Shown: positions 1 through 7,974 of the stretch, piece by piece
How positions within the stretch are numbered: the first letter of the stretch is position 1
Layout of the letters: every line of letters begins with the position of its first letter
Assembly (NCBI GenBank): GCA_035452965.1
Contig: DAOTCE010000003.1
Location: forward strand, 62,001-126,000
Direction: 5' to 3'
Source: Candidatus Paceibacterota bacterium
Lineage (GTDB): Bacteria; Verrucomicrobiota; Verrucomicrobiia; Limisphaerales; UBA8199
DNA: 64,000 nt
Program-made: the position numbers and the translations under genes
Notes under the pieces: model-generated
The model's database searches: none
What the model saw: only the letters and a program-made list of their open reading frames with translations
What the model was told of the DNA's origin: nothing

Positions 1-830
1 TCGCCGCGACGTCAGTTCCATCGGTTCTGTTTCTGCTCGGCTTGTTGTTCGTGCCCGAAAGCCCCCGCTGGCTTGTGCGGAACCGCCAGGACGCCAAGGC
101 CCGGGCAGTACTGGAGCGCATCGGCGGGGAGTCTTATGCCGGCACCGCGCTGGCCGAGATCAAGGCCACCCTGGCCAACGAAGTTGTGCGGGTGAATTTT
201 CGTGAGTTGATCCTTGCCCCACGCATGAGAGCCATACTGCTATTGGGCGCAGGCCTGGCGTTCCTCCAGCAATGGTGCGGCATCAACGTTATCTTCTACT
301 ACGCGAAAGACGTGTTTGCGGCAGCCGGTTACCAGGTCTCGGACATCCTGCTCAATATCGTCATCATCGGGCTGGCGAACCTGACCTTTACCTTCGTGGC
401 CATGTTCACGGTGGATCGAGTGGGGCGCCGTTTTCTCATGCTGGCCGGCTGGATCGGCCTCACGATCATCTACCTGCTCCTGGGGGCGAGCCAGGTGGCC
501 GGGCTCCAAGGTGTGCCGCTGGTTATCCTCGTGGTGGCGGCGATCGGCTGCTATGCCTGCACCCTGGCGCCGGTGGTCTGGGTGGTGCTCTCGGAAATCT
601 TTCCTAACCGCATCCGCGGCGCCGCAATGTCCGTGGCGGTGTTTGTCCTTTGGACCGGCTGCTTTACCCTGACCTACTCATTCCCCTGGCTTAACGCGAA
701 GCTCGGCGCCGCGGGCACCTATTGGGTCTACGCCGGCATTTGCCTCTTCGGCTTCTTCTACGTGCGGGCCAGGCTTCCGGAGACCAAAGGCAAGACCCTC
801 GAAGTCATCGAACGCGAACTGGTGGACTGA
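1..830 (+). CDS. Sugar porter family MFS transporter, C-terminal part (5' end outside window)
   Basis: The reading frame is open from the first bases of the window, so the gene starts upstream. The visible part begins just before PESPRW, the sugar-porter signature that follows transmembrane helix 6, and ends with the PETKG signature of the C-terminal tail. Between them are about six hydrophobic helices, with VDRVGRR in the helix 8-9 loop. Members of this family (GLUT/XylE-like) carry monosaccharides across the inner membrane with protons or by facilitation. The substrate cannot be read from this part. The next gene, nagB, is convergent, so an amino-sugar substrate would be only a guess. A second member of the family lies at 32250-33641. 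Confidence 0.9.
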   Translation, partial: AATSVPSVLFLLGLLFVPESPRWLVRNRQDAKARAVLERIGGESYAGTALAEIKATLANEVVRVNFRELILAPRMRAILLLGAGLAFLQQWCGINVIFYYAKDVFAAAGYQVSDILLNIVIIGLANLTFTFVAMFTVDRVGRRFLMLAGWIGLTIIYLLLGASQVAGLQGVPLVILVVAAIGCYACTLAPVVWVVLSEIFPNRIRGAAMSVAVFVLWTGCFTLTYSFPWLNAKLGAAGTYWVYAGICLFGFFYVRARLPETKGKTLEVIERELVD

Positions 831-876
831 GGCCCGAGCCGGCGGGGACACTGCGACGTGTAGAGTCTGGATCGGC

Positions 877-1662
877 TCAGCGGTAATCCTCCCACTCGGG
901 CTCGTTGTCGAAGATCCAGCGGTAGTAGTCCTTCTCGGCGAGATTGGCGGCGGCTTCCTCGTCCACAATGACGGTCGAGCGTGGGTGGAGCTGGAGGGCG
1001 GTGGCGGAGACCATGCTGGTGATGGGACCTTCGACGGCCTGGGCGATGACCTTCGCCTTGCTGTCGCCGGTGGCCAGGAGCAGGCAACGGCGGCATTCGA
1101 GGATGGTGCCGACGCCCATCGTTATGGCGCGGCGCGGCATCTTGTCCTCGCCGCCAAAAGCCCCCGAATTTTGCTTTAGGGTGGTGGGAGTGAGGGCTTT
1201 GACCCGGGTGCGGGAATAGAGGGCGGAGAGGGGTTCATTAAAGCCGATGTGGCCGGCTTTGCCGATGCCGAGAACTTGCAGGTCAATGCCGCCAAACCCT
1301 TTGATGGTGGCCTCGTAATGGCGGCATTCCCCCTCGAGGTTCTCCGCCAGGCCATTGGGCAGGTGCGTGTTGCGGAGGTCCACGTTCACGTGGCGGAACA
1401 GGTGGTGGTTCATGTAGTAGCGGTAGGAATTGGGGTCGGCGGGGAACAGGCCGACATACTCGTCGAGGTTGAAGGTGCGGCAGAGGGAGAAGTCGAGTTT
1501 CTCGGTCTGGTGCAGGCGGACGAGGTGGCGATAGAGGCATTCCATCGTCTGGCCGGTGGCCAGGCCCAGGACGAGGTGCGGGTTGGTGCGGAGTTCGCGG
1601 GCGACAATACGGGCGGCCAGGCTGGCGGCGGCTTCCTTATTCGGTTGTATGATGACTTCCAT
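877..1662 (-). CDS. nagB: Glucosamine-6-phosphate deaminase
   Basis: Predicted to convert glucosamine-6-phosphate to fructose-6-phosphate and ammonia, the last dedicated step of amino-sugar catabolism. The 261-residue length and fold motifs match E. coli NagB: TFNLDEYVGL (residues 63-72, with the general-base Asp at 67), GHIGFNEP (His138 and Glu143) and the C-terminal SATALQLHP. One key position differs. The motif normally read as G-x-D-G-H is GKAGH, so the Asp equivalent to E. coli D141 is Ala136 (codon at 1255-1257, GCC). Some long Bacteroidetes deaminases, as I recall them, also lack this Asp, so the enzyme may be active with altered chemistry. It is a single gene convergent with the transporter before it. 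Confidence 0.88.
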   Translation of the reverse strand: MEVIIQPNKEAAASLAARIVARELRTNPHLVLGLATGQTMECLYRHLVRLHQTEKLDFSLCRTFNLDEYVGLFPADPNSYRYYMNHHLFRHVNVDLRNTHLPNGLAENLEGECRHYEATIKGFGGIDLQVLGIGKAGHIGFNEPLSALYSRTRVKALTPTTLKQNSGAFGGEDKMPRRAITMGVGTILECRRCLLLATGDSKAKVIAQAVEGPITSMVSATALQLHPRSTVIVDEEAAANLAEKDYYRWIFDNEPEWEDYR

Positions 1663-1736
1663 CGGCGGCGATATTGACAGCTAAGTGAAGTCGGGGCACG
1701 AAGAAAAGTAGGTTCTTCGCGGGGTTGCAGGGATTG

Positions 1737-2030
1737 CCGATAGCGATTTATCGTCGCGCACTCCCCAATTTACGTCCAGCACCCCCGCCAGACGGGCTCG
1801 ACGCCGTTACGCTTGTCGCATACCGGCGTTGGCTTGCGGCTGGCTGGAGGATGGCTTGTTAGTGCGGTCGGGCTACGGTGTGTATCCCATGGGGAGCGAT
1901 CCCCATGGGATACACACCGGGGCACCACCGTCTCGTCACCGTAACCCCAAGCCATAGAGGCCGGGGTCGGCGAAGACTGGAAAAGGCAGGCAGGCTGGAT
2001 TACTGTCCAAATTTTGGACAGTAATGAGCA
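1737..2030. repeat. Dispersed intergenic palindromic element, copy 1
   Basis: This fills the 410-base gap downstream of the unknown gene at 2073-2912. Its core is a 44-base palindrome (1876-1919), GGTGTGTATCCCATGGGG followed by its complement, with one mismatch at 1899. A second palindrome at 2000-2024 is built on CTGTCC/GGACAG. The left arm (GACGGGCTCGACGCCGTT, then a stretch ending TTGTTAGTGCGGTC) and the right arm (GGGGCACCACCGT) match copy 3 at 33739-34031. No transposase or target-site duplication is visible. A 61-codon open frame crosses it on the minus strand but has no other support. Confidence 0.85.
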
Positions 2031-2072
2031 AGAATGGTCGGGCGAACGGGGCAGAGGATTGCGGTGGCGCGG

Positions 2073-2912
2073 TTACGGCGCCTGCCGAGCAAGACCCTGA
2101 GACCGGCAGCGGAATTGGCGGAAAGCGGTGGTGCGTTGGTCTTGCAGCTTGATGCTACGCCCGTTGTTCCGGGAACCAATGCGATCACCATTCCGAGGCA
2201 ACGGGTTATCGAGAGCCGCACCGTTATTGTGGGCAGGCAGCCGCGCTGGCCGGGCGTCTCCGGGCACTTCGGCGATTTGCTGCAAGAGGGCAAGCGACCG
2301 TTTCTTGATTCTCCGCGGTGAGCGGTGCAGTCCAGGGAGGCCGCGAGCTTGTATTTCCTCGATGGCCGCCGGGAGGGTCTTGGCTTCCAAGCGTACGAGC
2401 TGGGTCTTGCGCTTGCGCACTACCCGGCCGGCCTTGGAGAGCTGTGGCTGCTGGATGATGCGGTAAAAGATCGTGCCGCAGGCATTCTGATAGATGCATG
2501 GGGCGATGGCCGTCGGCTTGAACTTCACCCGGCGTTTCGTTCTGCGGACATCGCAAAGAGGATGTCCGAGTTGGGCCGCCCGGGTGTCGCGCTCCAACTC
2601 GCCGTTGGCCTGGGCGAGCAGCCTCTCGATGACGTCCTCAGGCAGGAACTTGTTGCGAAGGTCGTTGCAGTTGAAATTCTCGTCGTAGGTCACTTCGTGA
2701 TAGGGATCGTCCACGGTGACAATCTGCCGGGCCGGACCGACGGAACCATTGAACCGCGTGGAAAACCACTGCAGGGTCTTTCGCACGGCAGCTTGACGAT
2801 TGGGGGCGCGGATCGAGCGTTCGGCGACAAAATGGTCGTCGCGGAAGACCTGGACAAGGTTCTTGAGGCTTCGGAAGTCTTCGAACTTAAGGGTGGCGGT
2901 GTACTGCTTCAT
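2073..2912 (-). CDS. Hypothetical protein; middle part weakly resembles a tyrosine-recombinase N-terminal domain
   Basis: Function not recognised. The 279-residue product starts at an ATG that overlaps the stop of the four-cysteine gene upstream (ATGA), which suggests translational coupling. Residues 1-130 look like normal globular protein. Around residues 138-190 the pattern CIYQNACGTIFYRI, then basic RKRKT and an Ala-rich helix, recalls the N-terminal arm-binding domain of verrucomicrobial integrases, but no catalytic domain follows. From about residue 195 the sequence becomes rich in Arg, Pro and Asn and may be read-through after a frameshift or truncation. The palindromic repeat copy 1 begins 43 bases beyond the stop codon. 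Confidence 0.4.
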   Translation of the reverse strand: MKQYTATLKFEDFRSLKNLVQVFRDDHFVAERSIRAPNRQAAVRKTLQWFSTRFNGSVGPARQIVTVDDPYHEVTYDENFNCNDLRNKFLPEDVIERLLAQANGELERDTRAAQLGHPLCDVRRTKRRVKFKPTAIAPCIYQNACGTIFYRIIQQPQLSKAGRVVRKRKTQLVRLEAKTLPAAIEEIQARGLPGLHRSPRRIKKRSLALLQQIAEVPGDARPARLPAHNNGAALDNPLPRNGDRIGSRNNGRSIKLQDQRTTAFRQFRCRSQGLARQAP

Positions 2913-3151
2913 AACTGAGCCAGTGTTCGGGCAATAATGCGCTCAACTTCGGGGTGGCGGCAGGAGTAGGTGCCGGCAAAGGGCAGACCAAACTGGCAAC
3001 TCGGCGTGGGTCTTACCAGGCAGAGAGCCAAGTCGAGGCCATGCGACCGCCTTACGGCCCGGCACTTCGACGGGTCGGGAGCTCCCGCGCCGACCTCAGC
3101 CTTGCCGTCCGGGCCTGCCGACTTCGCGTCCGTTGATTTGTGCTTCAACAT
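2909..3151 (-). CDS. Small four-cysteine protein, paralogue B
   Basis: An 80-residue protein of unknown function. It aligns over its whole conserved part with the next gene upstream (3164-3451). Both have Cys at residues 30, 44, 52 and 64 (spacing C-x13-C-x7-C-x11-C), the block EVGAGAP before the first Cys, CLVRP-x-P at the second, and CRHPE-[VI]-ERI-[IV]-ART at the fourth. Four conserved Cys in a small protein suggest a zinc-binding knuckle or structural disulfides; there is no signal peptide, so zinc is more likely. The stop overlaps the start of the downstream 279-residue gene. No known family was recognised. Confidence 0.45.
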   Translation of the reverse strand: MLKHKSTDAKSAGPDGKAEVGAGAPDPSKCRAVRRSHGLDLALCLVRPTPSCQFGLPFAGTYSCRHPEVERIIARTLAQL

Positions 3152-3163
3152 GTGGCGGGTGCC

Positions 3164-3451
3164 TCAGTCTTTGCGCGGAGAAGGCTTCTTCTTTGATGCC
3201 TGGGCAGATGACTTTCGCGCCTTGGTGCGGGCAACGATGCGCTCGATTTCCGGATGCCGACAGAGATAGCCATCGCCATAAAGGAAGCCGAGCGGGCAAT
3301 AAGGAATGGGACGGACGAGACACCACCCCCCCTCGAAGCCAGGCACGTAAGCGCCCACCTGGCACAGTTCGGGTTGGGGAGCGCCTGCGCCGACTTCGGT
3401 CGTGGCCCTGGGTAAGGCTGTATTATGGTGTAGGAGTGCGGTATCTGACAT
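3164..3451 (-). CDS. Small four-cysteine protein, paralogue A
   Basis: A 95-residue protein of unknown function and the tandem paralogue of the gene at 2909-3151, 12 bases downstream. It keeps all four Cys at the same residue numbers (30, 44, 52, 64) and the CRHPE-IERIVART block. It then extends with a Lys/Ser-rich tail (KKKPSPRKD) that could contact nucleic acid. No clear Shine-Dalgarno sequence precedes the ATG. The strict conservation of cysteine spacing between two neighbouring copies is the main evidence that these frames are translated. It is probably the first gene of a three-gene unit with 2909-3151 and 2073-2912. Confidence 0.45.
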   Translation of the reverse strand: MSDTALLHHNTALPRATTEVGAGAPQPELCQVGAYVPGFEGGWCLVRPIPYCPLGFLYGDGYLCRHPEIERIVARTKARKSSAQASKKKPSPRKD

Positions 3452-3658
3452 GGCAGGATTTGAGAGAACGAGTGGCTCGGGTTGAGGGGGGCCAATTCAG
3501 GATGACGCAGCGTGTGCCGGTCGTCGACGGTTTCAGGAGTATTGCCGGCAGGGCGAGCCCTTTTCGCCGCGGCGGCAGGTGCACGATGGGAATCTTCGGG
3601 ATTCGTTCCTCCGTCCAACGCGGGACGAGGATCTTGCGACGGCAGGTTGCTTTGGGGT

Positions 3659-4138
3659 TCATACGATGCAGGCGGTGGGATCGAGTTCCATGGCCTCAGG
3701 GAAGTAGGATGCCAGCAGGCGGGGGAATTCTTCGAGCAGGCGCCGCTTGCCGATAAACGCGTCCGCTCCGTGCCGCAGGCTTGCGGTTTGGCAGGTGGGG
3801 CTGTCGTACACGGAGGTGATGAGCGAACGCATCGCGGGGTAGAGCTGACGAAGCTGCTGAACCAATTGGAGGCCGTTCAGGCCCGGCATTTGCAGATCGG
3901 CAATGACCAGGTCGGGCTGGAGCCGCGAGGCCAGGGCAAGGCCATCCGCCCCATTTTCCGCCTGCCCGGCGATGCGGACTTGGAGGTAAGGAGCCAGCAA
4001 GCGCGCCAGCATGGTCCGGGCCGGGGCTGAGTCATCCACCAGGACGACGTTGATCTTGCGGCCCTGTTGGGCCGCAGCACCTGGCTGTGACGAATCCATG
4101 CTCATTTCGCCCATGACCATCGGGCAAGAGCGTCCCAA
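3659..4138 (-). CDS. Single-domain response regulator (CheY-like receiver)
   Basis: A 159-residue stand-alone receiver domain with no output domain. The acidic pair is Asp35-Asp36 in VVLVDDS, the phospho-acceptor is Asp81 in VIADLQMPG, the switch Thr/Ser is at 108-109 and the conserved Lys is 131. The first 27 residues are unstructured, and ATG codons within them (for example MSMDSS) may be the true start. It lies 82 bases downstream of glcF on the same strand and may be cotranscribed with the glycolate genes. No partner kinase is adjacent. Such proteins act through protein contacts, for instance in phosphorelays. Confidence 0.85.
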   Translation of the reverse strand: MGRSCPMVMGEMSMDSSQPGAAAQQGRKINVVLVDDSAPARTMLARLLAPYLQVRIAGQAENGADGLALASRLQPDLVIADLQMPGLNGLQLVQQLRQLYPAMRSLITSVYDSPTCQTASLRHGADAFIGKRRLLEEFPRLLASYFPEAMELDPTACIV

Positions 4139-4220
4139 GGGGAATCAGGTAAATCCCGTATTTGGGCTATCGGCGTATCCTGAGTCAGAACCGTCCGTGG
4201 CGGGGGCAGTGTCTTGCCAA

Positions 4221-5495
4221 TCAGCTCCGGGGCGGTGGCGAAGTATATGCGTCGCGGAGGACTTGGATGGTGTGACGGACCGGGAGATTGGAGCCGAGCT
4301 TGGCGAAGTGCGCACGGAGCTGGGTGAGGCAGCCAATGTTGCCGGTGGCAAGCATCTCGGCGCCGGTGGCAAGCACGGACTTGGCCTTCTTCTCGCCCAG
4401 GGCAGAGGCGATGGCGGGTTGGTCGAGGTTATACGAGCCGGCGCTGCCGCAGCAAATGTGAGGGTCCGGCAGCTCCAACAACTGAACGCCTGGGATGGCC
4501 CGCAGCAGGTCGCGGGGCTCGCGGCGGACGTTCTGGGCCTGAGCCAGGTGACAAGCGTCGTGATACGCGATGCGTTGCGGACGGCCGTTGCTGGGGGGCC
4601 TTTCGCGCAAACCCAGCCTGGCCAGGAACACAGACACATCCACCACCCGCTTACTGAAGGCTTCGGCCATGGCCTCCTCGGGTGTGCCGCGCAGAATGAG
4701 TTGGTATTCACGCATGGCCGACCCGCACCCGGCAGCGTTGGTGACAATAGCGTCAACGTCTGCGGGAAAGGCGGTGAGGTTGCGGCGCGCGAAGGCGCGG
4801 GCGGCGTCCCAGTCGCCGGTGTGCCAAGCCAGGCCGCCACAGCAACTTTGAGCGCCGGGGACGAGAACTTCGACCCCATTTCGGGACAATACTTCAATGG
4901 TGGCGGTGTTGATGTCGGGATCGAGCACCTGCTGGGCGCAGCCGGTAAGCAAAGCGACGCGGGCACGGCGCTCGCCACGGGCCGGGGTGACACTCGGCCA
5001 GGTTTGTGCCGACGGCACGCACGGCGGAGCGAGGTCGAGCATTGATCGCAGGGCGGCTGGCACGAGCGGGCGCATGGCGCGGCCCGCCCCCGCCGCGCGG
5101 ACGGCAAGCCGGAATCGCGAAGGATAGGGGATCGTTTGACCCGCCAGCCAGTGCCGCAGTTTGTCAGCGCCAGAACGGCGAAACTTGCCTGCGGCCAAGG
5201 TGCGGAACGGGCTGATGAGGTCGCGATAGGCGACACCGCTGGGACAGGCGGGCTCACAGGCCAGGCAGCCCAGACAGCGGTCAATGTGCGGCTGCGCGGA
5301 TTCCCATCCGAGGCTGCCCTCCAGCACCAGCTTCATCAACACGATGCGTCCGCGGGGGCTGTCCATTTCTTCGCGGAGCTCGGCGTACGTCGGGCAGACC
5401 GAAAGGCAGAAGCCGCAGTGCACGCAGGCTTGCACGGCGTGGGCCATTGCCTCGCCGAGGGGGCCGTGCTGCTCTGGGTGAATGGCGTGAAGCAT
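4221..5495 (-). CDS. glcF: Glycolate oxidase iron-sulfur subunit
   Basis: The electron-transfer subunit of membrane-associated glycolate oxidase. Two 4Fe-4S ligand sets are visible near the N-terminus: Cys24, 27, 30 and 34 (CVHCGFCLSVCP) and Cys74, 77, 80 and 84 (CLGCLACEPACP). The C-terminal half has two CCG-type domains (SCCGGLAWH and CCGSAGSYN). The frame is open further upstream, but the start at 5495 is chosen because it gives a normal N-terminus, follows a GGAGG Shine-Dalgarno by five bases, and overlaps the glcE stop as TGATG. It has 424 residues, near the family's usual length. It is the third gene of glcD-glcE-glcF. Confidence 0.93.
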   Translation of the reverse strand: MLHAIHPEQHGPLGEAMAHAVQACVHCGFCLSVCPTYAELREEMDSPRGRIVLMKLVLEGSLGWESAQPHIDRCLGCLACEPACPSGVAYRDLISPFRTLAAGKFRRSGADKLRHWLAGQTIPYPSRFRLAVRAAGAGRAMRPLVPAALRSMLDLAPPCVPSAQTWPSVTPARGERRARVALLTGCAQQVLDPDINTATIEVLSRNGVEVLVPGAQSCCGGLAWHTGDWDAARAFARRNLTAFPADVDAIVTNAAGCGSAMREYQLILRGTPEEAMAEAFSKRVVDVSVFLARLGLRERPPSNGRPQRIAYHDACHLAQAQNVRREPRDLLRAIPGVQLLELPDPHICCGSAGSYNLDQPAIASALGEKKAKSVLATGAEMLATGNIGCLTQLRAHFAKLGSNLPVRHTIQVLRDAYTSPPPRS

Positions 5496-6583
5496 CAGTC
5501 CTCCGTTGAGGGAAAGCGGTCGTGCGGGTCCAACGCGTGTTTGACCGCGGCGGCAACCGCCGGAGTCGCCCGCGCGCCGCACCAGAGCGGCCCGTTGCCG
5601 CAGAGGGTAACAGCGGGCAGTCCCAGGTCGCGCAGACGCGCTTGCAAGGCAGTGGATTCGGCCGATGCTGGCAGGGAGACAAATGCGACGTTGCCGCCGG
5701 CGCTGATGTGAACACGCGTGCCGTCCAGCGCGCCCGTGGCGGCATGCAACGACGCCACTGCCGAGGGGGTGATGGCCACTTTAACCAAAGTTCCGCCGGG
5801 GTGCGTCCAGCGAAACTCCCGCAGTTCAGCCCAGGCGGCGTCCGCCTGGGCGGCAGAGAGGGTTTGCCCGGGCCAGCGGGCCAGGATCTCGCGCGAGAGG
5901 GCCTCGATTGCGGAGGCGGGACCGGCCAGGCGCAGGCAGACCGTTTTGCCGTCAGGGAGGAGTTCAAGCGCGTCACACTCCCATCGGGAGTTGGCGGCGC
6001 CGGTAAGCAGGCATGCGGCGGCTTCGACGCCGGCGGTCGGCAGCTTCAGCGTGAGGCGCGAGGGTGGGGTGGGGAACACTTTGAACGTAACCTCGGTCAG
6101 AGCGCCGTAACGACCGAGGCTGCCAACCATGAACTTGGGAAGGTCGAAGCCGGCGCAGTTCTTCACCACTTTGCCGCCCATCCGGAGCAAACGCCCCAAA
6201 CCGTCCACGAACCGAATGCCCAGGATGAAGTCTCGCACACCGCCGAAGCGGAAGCGTCCCGGCCCGCTGACGCCTGAAGCCACAGTGCCGCCCAGCGTTG
6301 CGCCCGCTTCGAGCCACAGCGGGTCAAAGGGCAGGTATTGGCCTTTCTCCGCCAGGGCCTGGCCAATCTCGCTCACTGAGGTGCCGGCGAGAGCGCTGAA
6401 GGTGAATTCGTCCGGTTCGTATTCCACAATGCCCCGCAGGGCTCGCGTGGATAGCAAGGTCACCTCGCCCGGCACCTGCGAAAGGCGCGGCTTGGTGTGC
6501 GCGCCGACCGCCAGCACGCGCGGGTGGGAACGCACGGCTTCAGCCAGCGCGGCGGGGGTTGCAGGTGTCAGGGGCTCGCTCAT
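5495..6583 (-). CDS. glcE: Glycolate oxidase FAD-binding subunit
   Basis: A 362-residue FAD-binding (PCMH-type) protein, shorter than GlcD and lacking its long C-terminal oxidase domain, as expected for GlcE. The FAD-binding block reads LEAGATLGGTVASGVSGPGRFRFGGVRDFILG (seen here as two segments around residues 90-122), followed by GRLLRMGGKVVKNCAGFDLPK. It starts four bases inside the end of glcD (ATGA) and ends one base into glcF, so the three genes are translationally coupled. GlcE is required with GlcD and GlcF for oxidation of glycolate to glyoxylate with electrons passed to quinone. Confidence 0.92.
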   Translation of the reverse strand: MSEPLTPATPAALAEAVRSHPRVLAVGAHTKPRLSQVPGEVTLLSTRALRGIVEYEPDEFTFSALAGTSVSEIGQALAEKGQYLPFDPLWLEAGATLGGTVASGVSGPGRFRFGGVRDFILGIRFVDGLGRLLRMGGKVVKNCAGFDLPKFMVGSLGRYGALTEVTFKVFPTPPSRLTLKLPTAGVEAAACLLTGAANSRWECDALELLPDGKTVCLRLAGPASAIEALSREILARWPGQTLSAAQADAAWAELREFRWTHPGGTLVKVAITPSAVASLHAATGALDGTRVHISAGGNVAFVSLPASAESTALQARLRDLGLPAVTLCGNGPLWCGARATPAVAAAVKHALDPHDRFPSTED

Positions 6584-7965
6584 CGGGCGCTAGGTCGCGG
6601 GAACTTCTTACCGGGATTGGCGATGCAGAGAGGATCGAAGGCAGCGCGCAGGCGCATCATACAGTCTATCTCGTCCGCGTTATACATGGCCGGGAGGTAC
6701 TCGAGCTTCTCGACGCCAACGCCGTGCTCACCGGTGATAGAGCCGCCCATCTCGATGCAGAGTTTGAGGATACGACCGGCCAGGGCTTCGGCGCGTTCGA
6801 GGGCGCCGGCCTGGCGTCCGTCAAAGAGGATCAGGGGATGGAGGTTGCCGTCGCCGGCGTGGAAGACGTTGGCAACGCGTATGCCGGTCTCGCGCGACAT
6901 CTCGCCAATGCGGCGGAGGGCCTCCCCCAGCCGGCGGCGCGGCACGACGCCGTCCTGGACAATGAAGTCAGGCGAGAGGCGGCCGACCGCGCTGAAGGCG
7001 CTCTTGCGTCCCTTCCAGATGATCATTCGTTCGTCGGCGTCGCGAGCGGGGCGCATTTCAATTGGTTTGCTCCCGGCGATGATGGCATCGAGACGCACGC
7101 GGTCGGTGGCAACGACTTCGCGAGGGCCTTCCAGTTCGACGATCAGGACGGCTCCGCAGCCGGGAGGATACTCGGAGTGGACAGCGGCTACGGCGGCATC
7201 GAGTGCGAGCGCGTCCATAATCTCGATTGCGCCGGGCAGCAGCCCGCTGGCAATTACTGCGGAGACCGCGTCGCCGGCTTGCTCAAGTGTGCGATAGCCA
7301 GCCAGAACGGTGTGGTAGCACTCAGCCCTGGGTAGCAACTGGAGGGTGATTTCCAGAGCGATGCCGAACAGGCCCTCGTTTCCGTTGAACAGGCCGCACC
7401 AGTCCGGACCGATTTGCTCGCGGCTCGCGCTGCCCCATTCGACGACTTCGCCGGTGGGAAGCACGGCCTTGATCCCGAGGATATGGTTGGCGGTCATGCC
7501 GTACTTGAGGCAATGGGCGCCGCCGGAGTTGAAGGCGACATTGCCGCCAATAGTGCAGATCAAGGCGCTCGAGGGATCAGGCGCGTAGTGAAGGCCGTGC
7601 GGCGCGGCAGCCAGCGATACCTGGGCGTTCACGACGCCCGGCTCCACGATGGCAATCCGCTGTGCCGCATCAAGCCGCCGTATGCGCGTCAGTCGGTTGA
7701 GGGCAATGACGATGCCGTCGGCAACCGGAAGCGAACCACCTGAAAGACTGGTGCCGCTGCCGCGCGCGACGAACGGCAACCGCTCCTGATGGCAGAAACG
7801 AACGAGCGCGACTACCTCATCCGTCGTCTCCGGTATGGCGACAGCCAGGGGGCGGGTGCGGTAGGCGGTCAGGGCGTCGCTTTCGTAGGCTGCGAGTTGC
7901 GCCGGCCTGGTCAGCAACCGATCAGGCGGGAGCAGGGCAGCCAGGCGATGGAGGGTGTCGGACAT
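6580..7965 (-). CDS. glcD: Glycolate oxidase subunit, FAD-linked oxidase
   Basis: The catalytic flavoprotein of glycolate oxidase, 461 residues, the usual GlcD length. The N-terminal FAD-binding domain shows FVARGSGTSLSGGSLP and then APDPSS and TIGGNVAFNSGGAHCLKYG. The C-terminal oxidase domain contains RVANVFHAGDGNLHPLI and ends with the SITGEHGVGVEK block near residue 410. D-lactate dehydrogenases share this architecture, but the glcE and glcF partners directly downstream support glycolate as substrate. The upstream neighbour, ten bases away, is a glyoxylate aminotransferase, which would use its product. Confidence 0.92.
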   Translation of the reverse strand: MSDTLHRLAALLPPDRLLTRPAQLAAYESDALTAYRTRPLAVAIPETTDEVVALVRFCHQERLPFVARGSGTSLSGGSLPVADGIVIALNRLTRIRRLDAAQRIAIVEPGVVNAQVSLAAAPHGLHYAPDPSSALICTIGGNVAFNSGGAHCLKYGMTANHILGIKAVLPTGEVVEWGSASREQIGPDWCGLFNGNEGLFGIALEITLQLLPRAECYHTVLAGYRTLEQAGDAVSAVIASGLLPGAIEIMDALALDAAVAAVHSEYPPGCGAVLIVELEGPREVVATDRVRLDAIIAGSKPIEMRPARDADERMIIWKGRKSAFSAVGRLSPDFIVQDGVVPRRRLGEALRRIGEMSRETGIRVANVFHAGDGNLHPLILFDGRQAGALERAEALAGRILKLCIEMGGSITGEHGVGVEKLEYLPAMYNADEIDCMMRLRAAFDPLCIANPGKKFPRPSAR

Positions 7966-7974
7966 GCCGGCGGC

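Noticed and set aside
836..878. GAGCCG/CGGCTC inverted repeat between the transporter and nagB as a bidirectional terminator
   Set aside because: The stem is only six bases with a loop of about thirty and no T-run on either side.
1770..1955. Small minus-strand frame through palindrome copy 1, with similar frames in copies 2-4 (CVSHGERSPWDTHR)
   Set aside because: The shared peptide is simply the translation of the conserved palindrome; the flanking residues are not conserved and no start context is shared.
3145..3618. 157-codon minus-strand frame overlapping the four-cysteine gene A
   Set aside because: It has Pro/Ser/Arg-rich low-complexity sequence, and the overlapping frame has a conserved paralogue, so that one is preferred.
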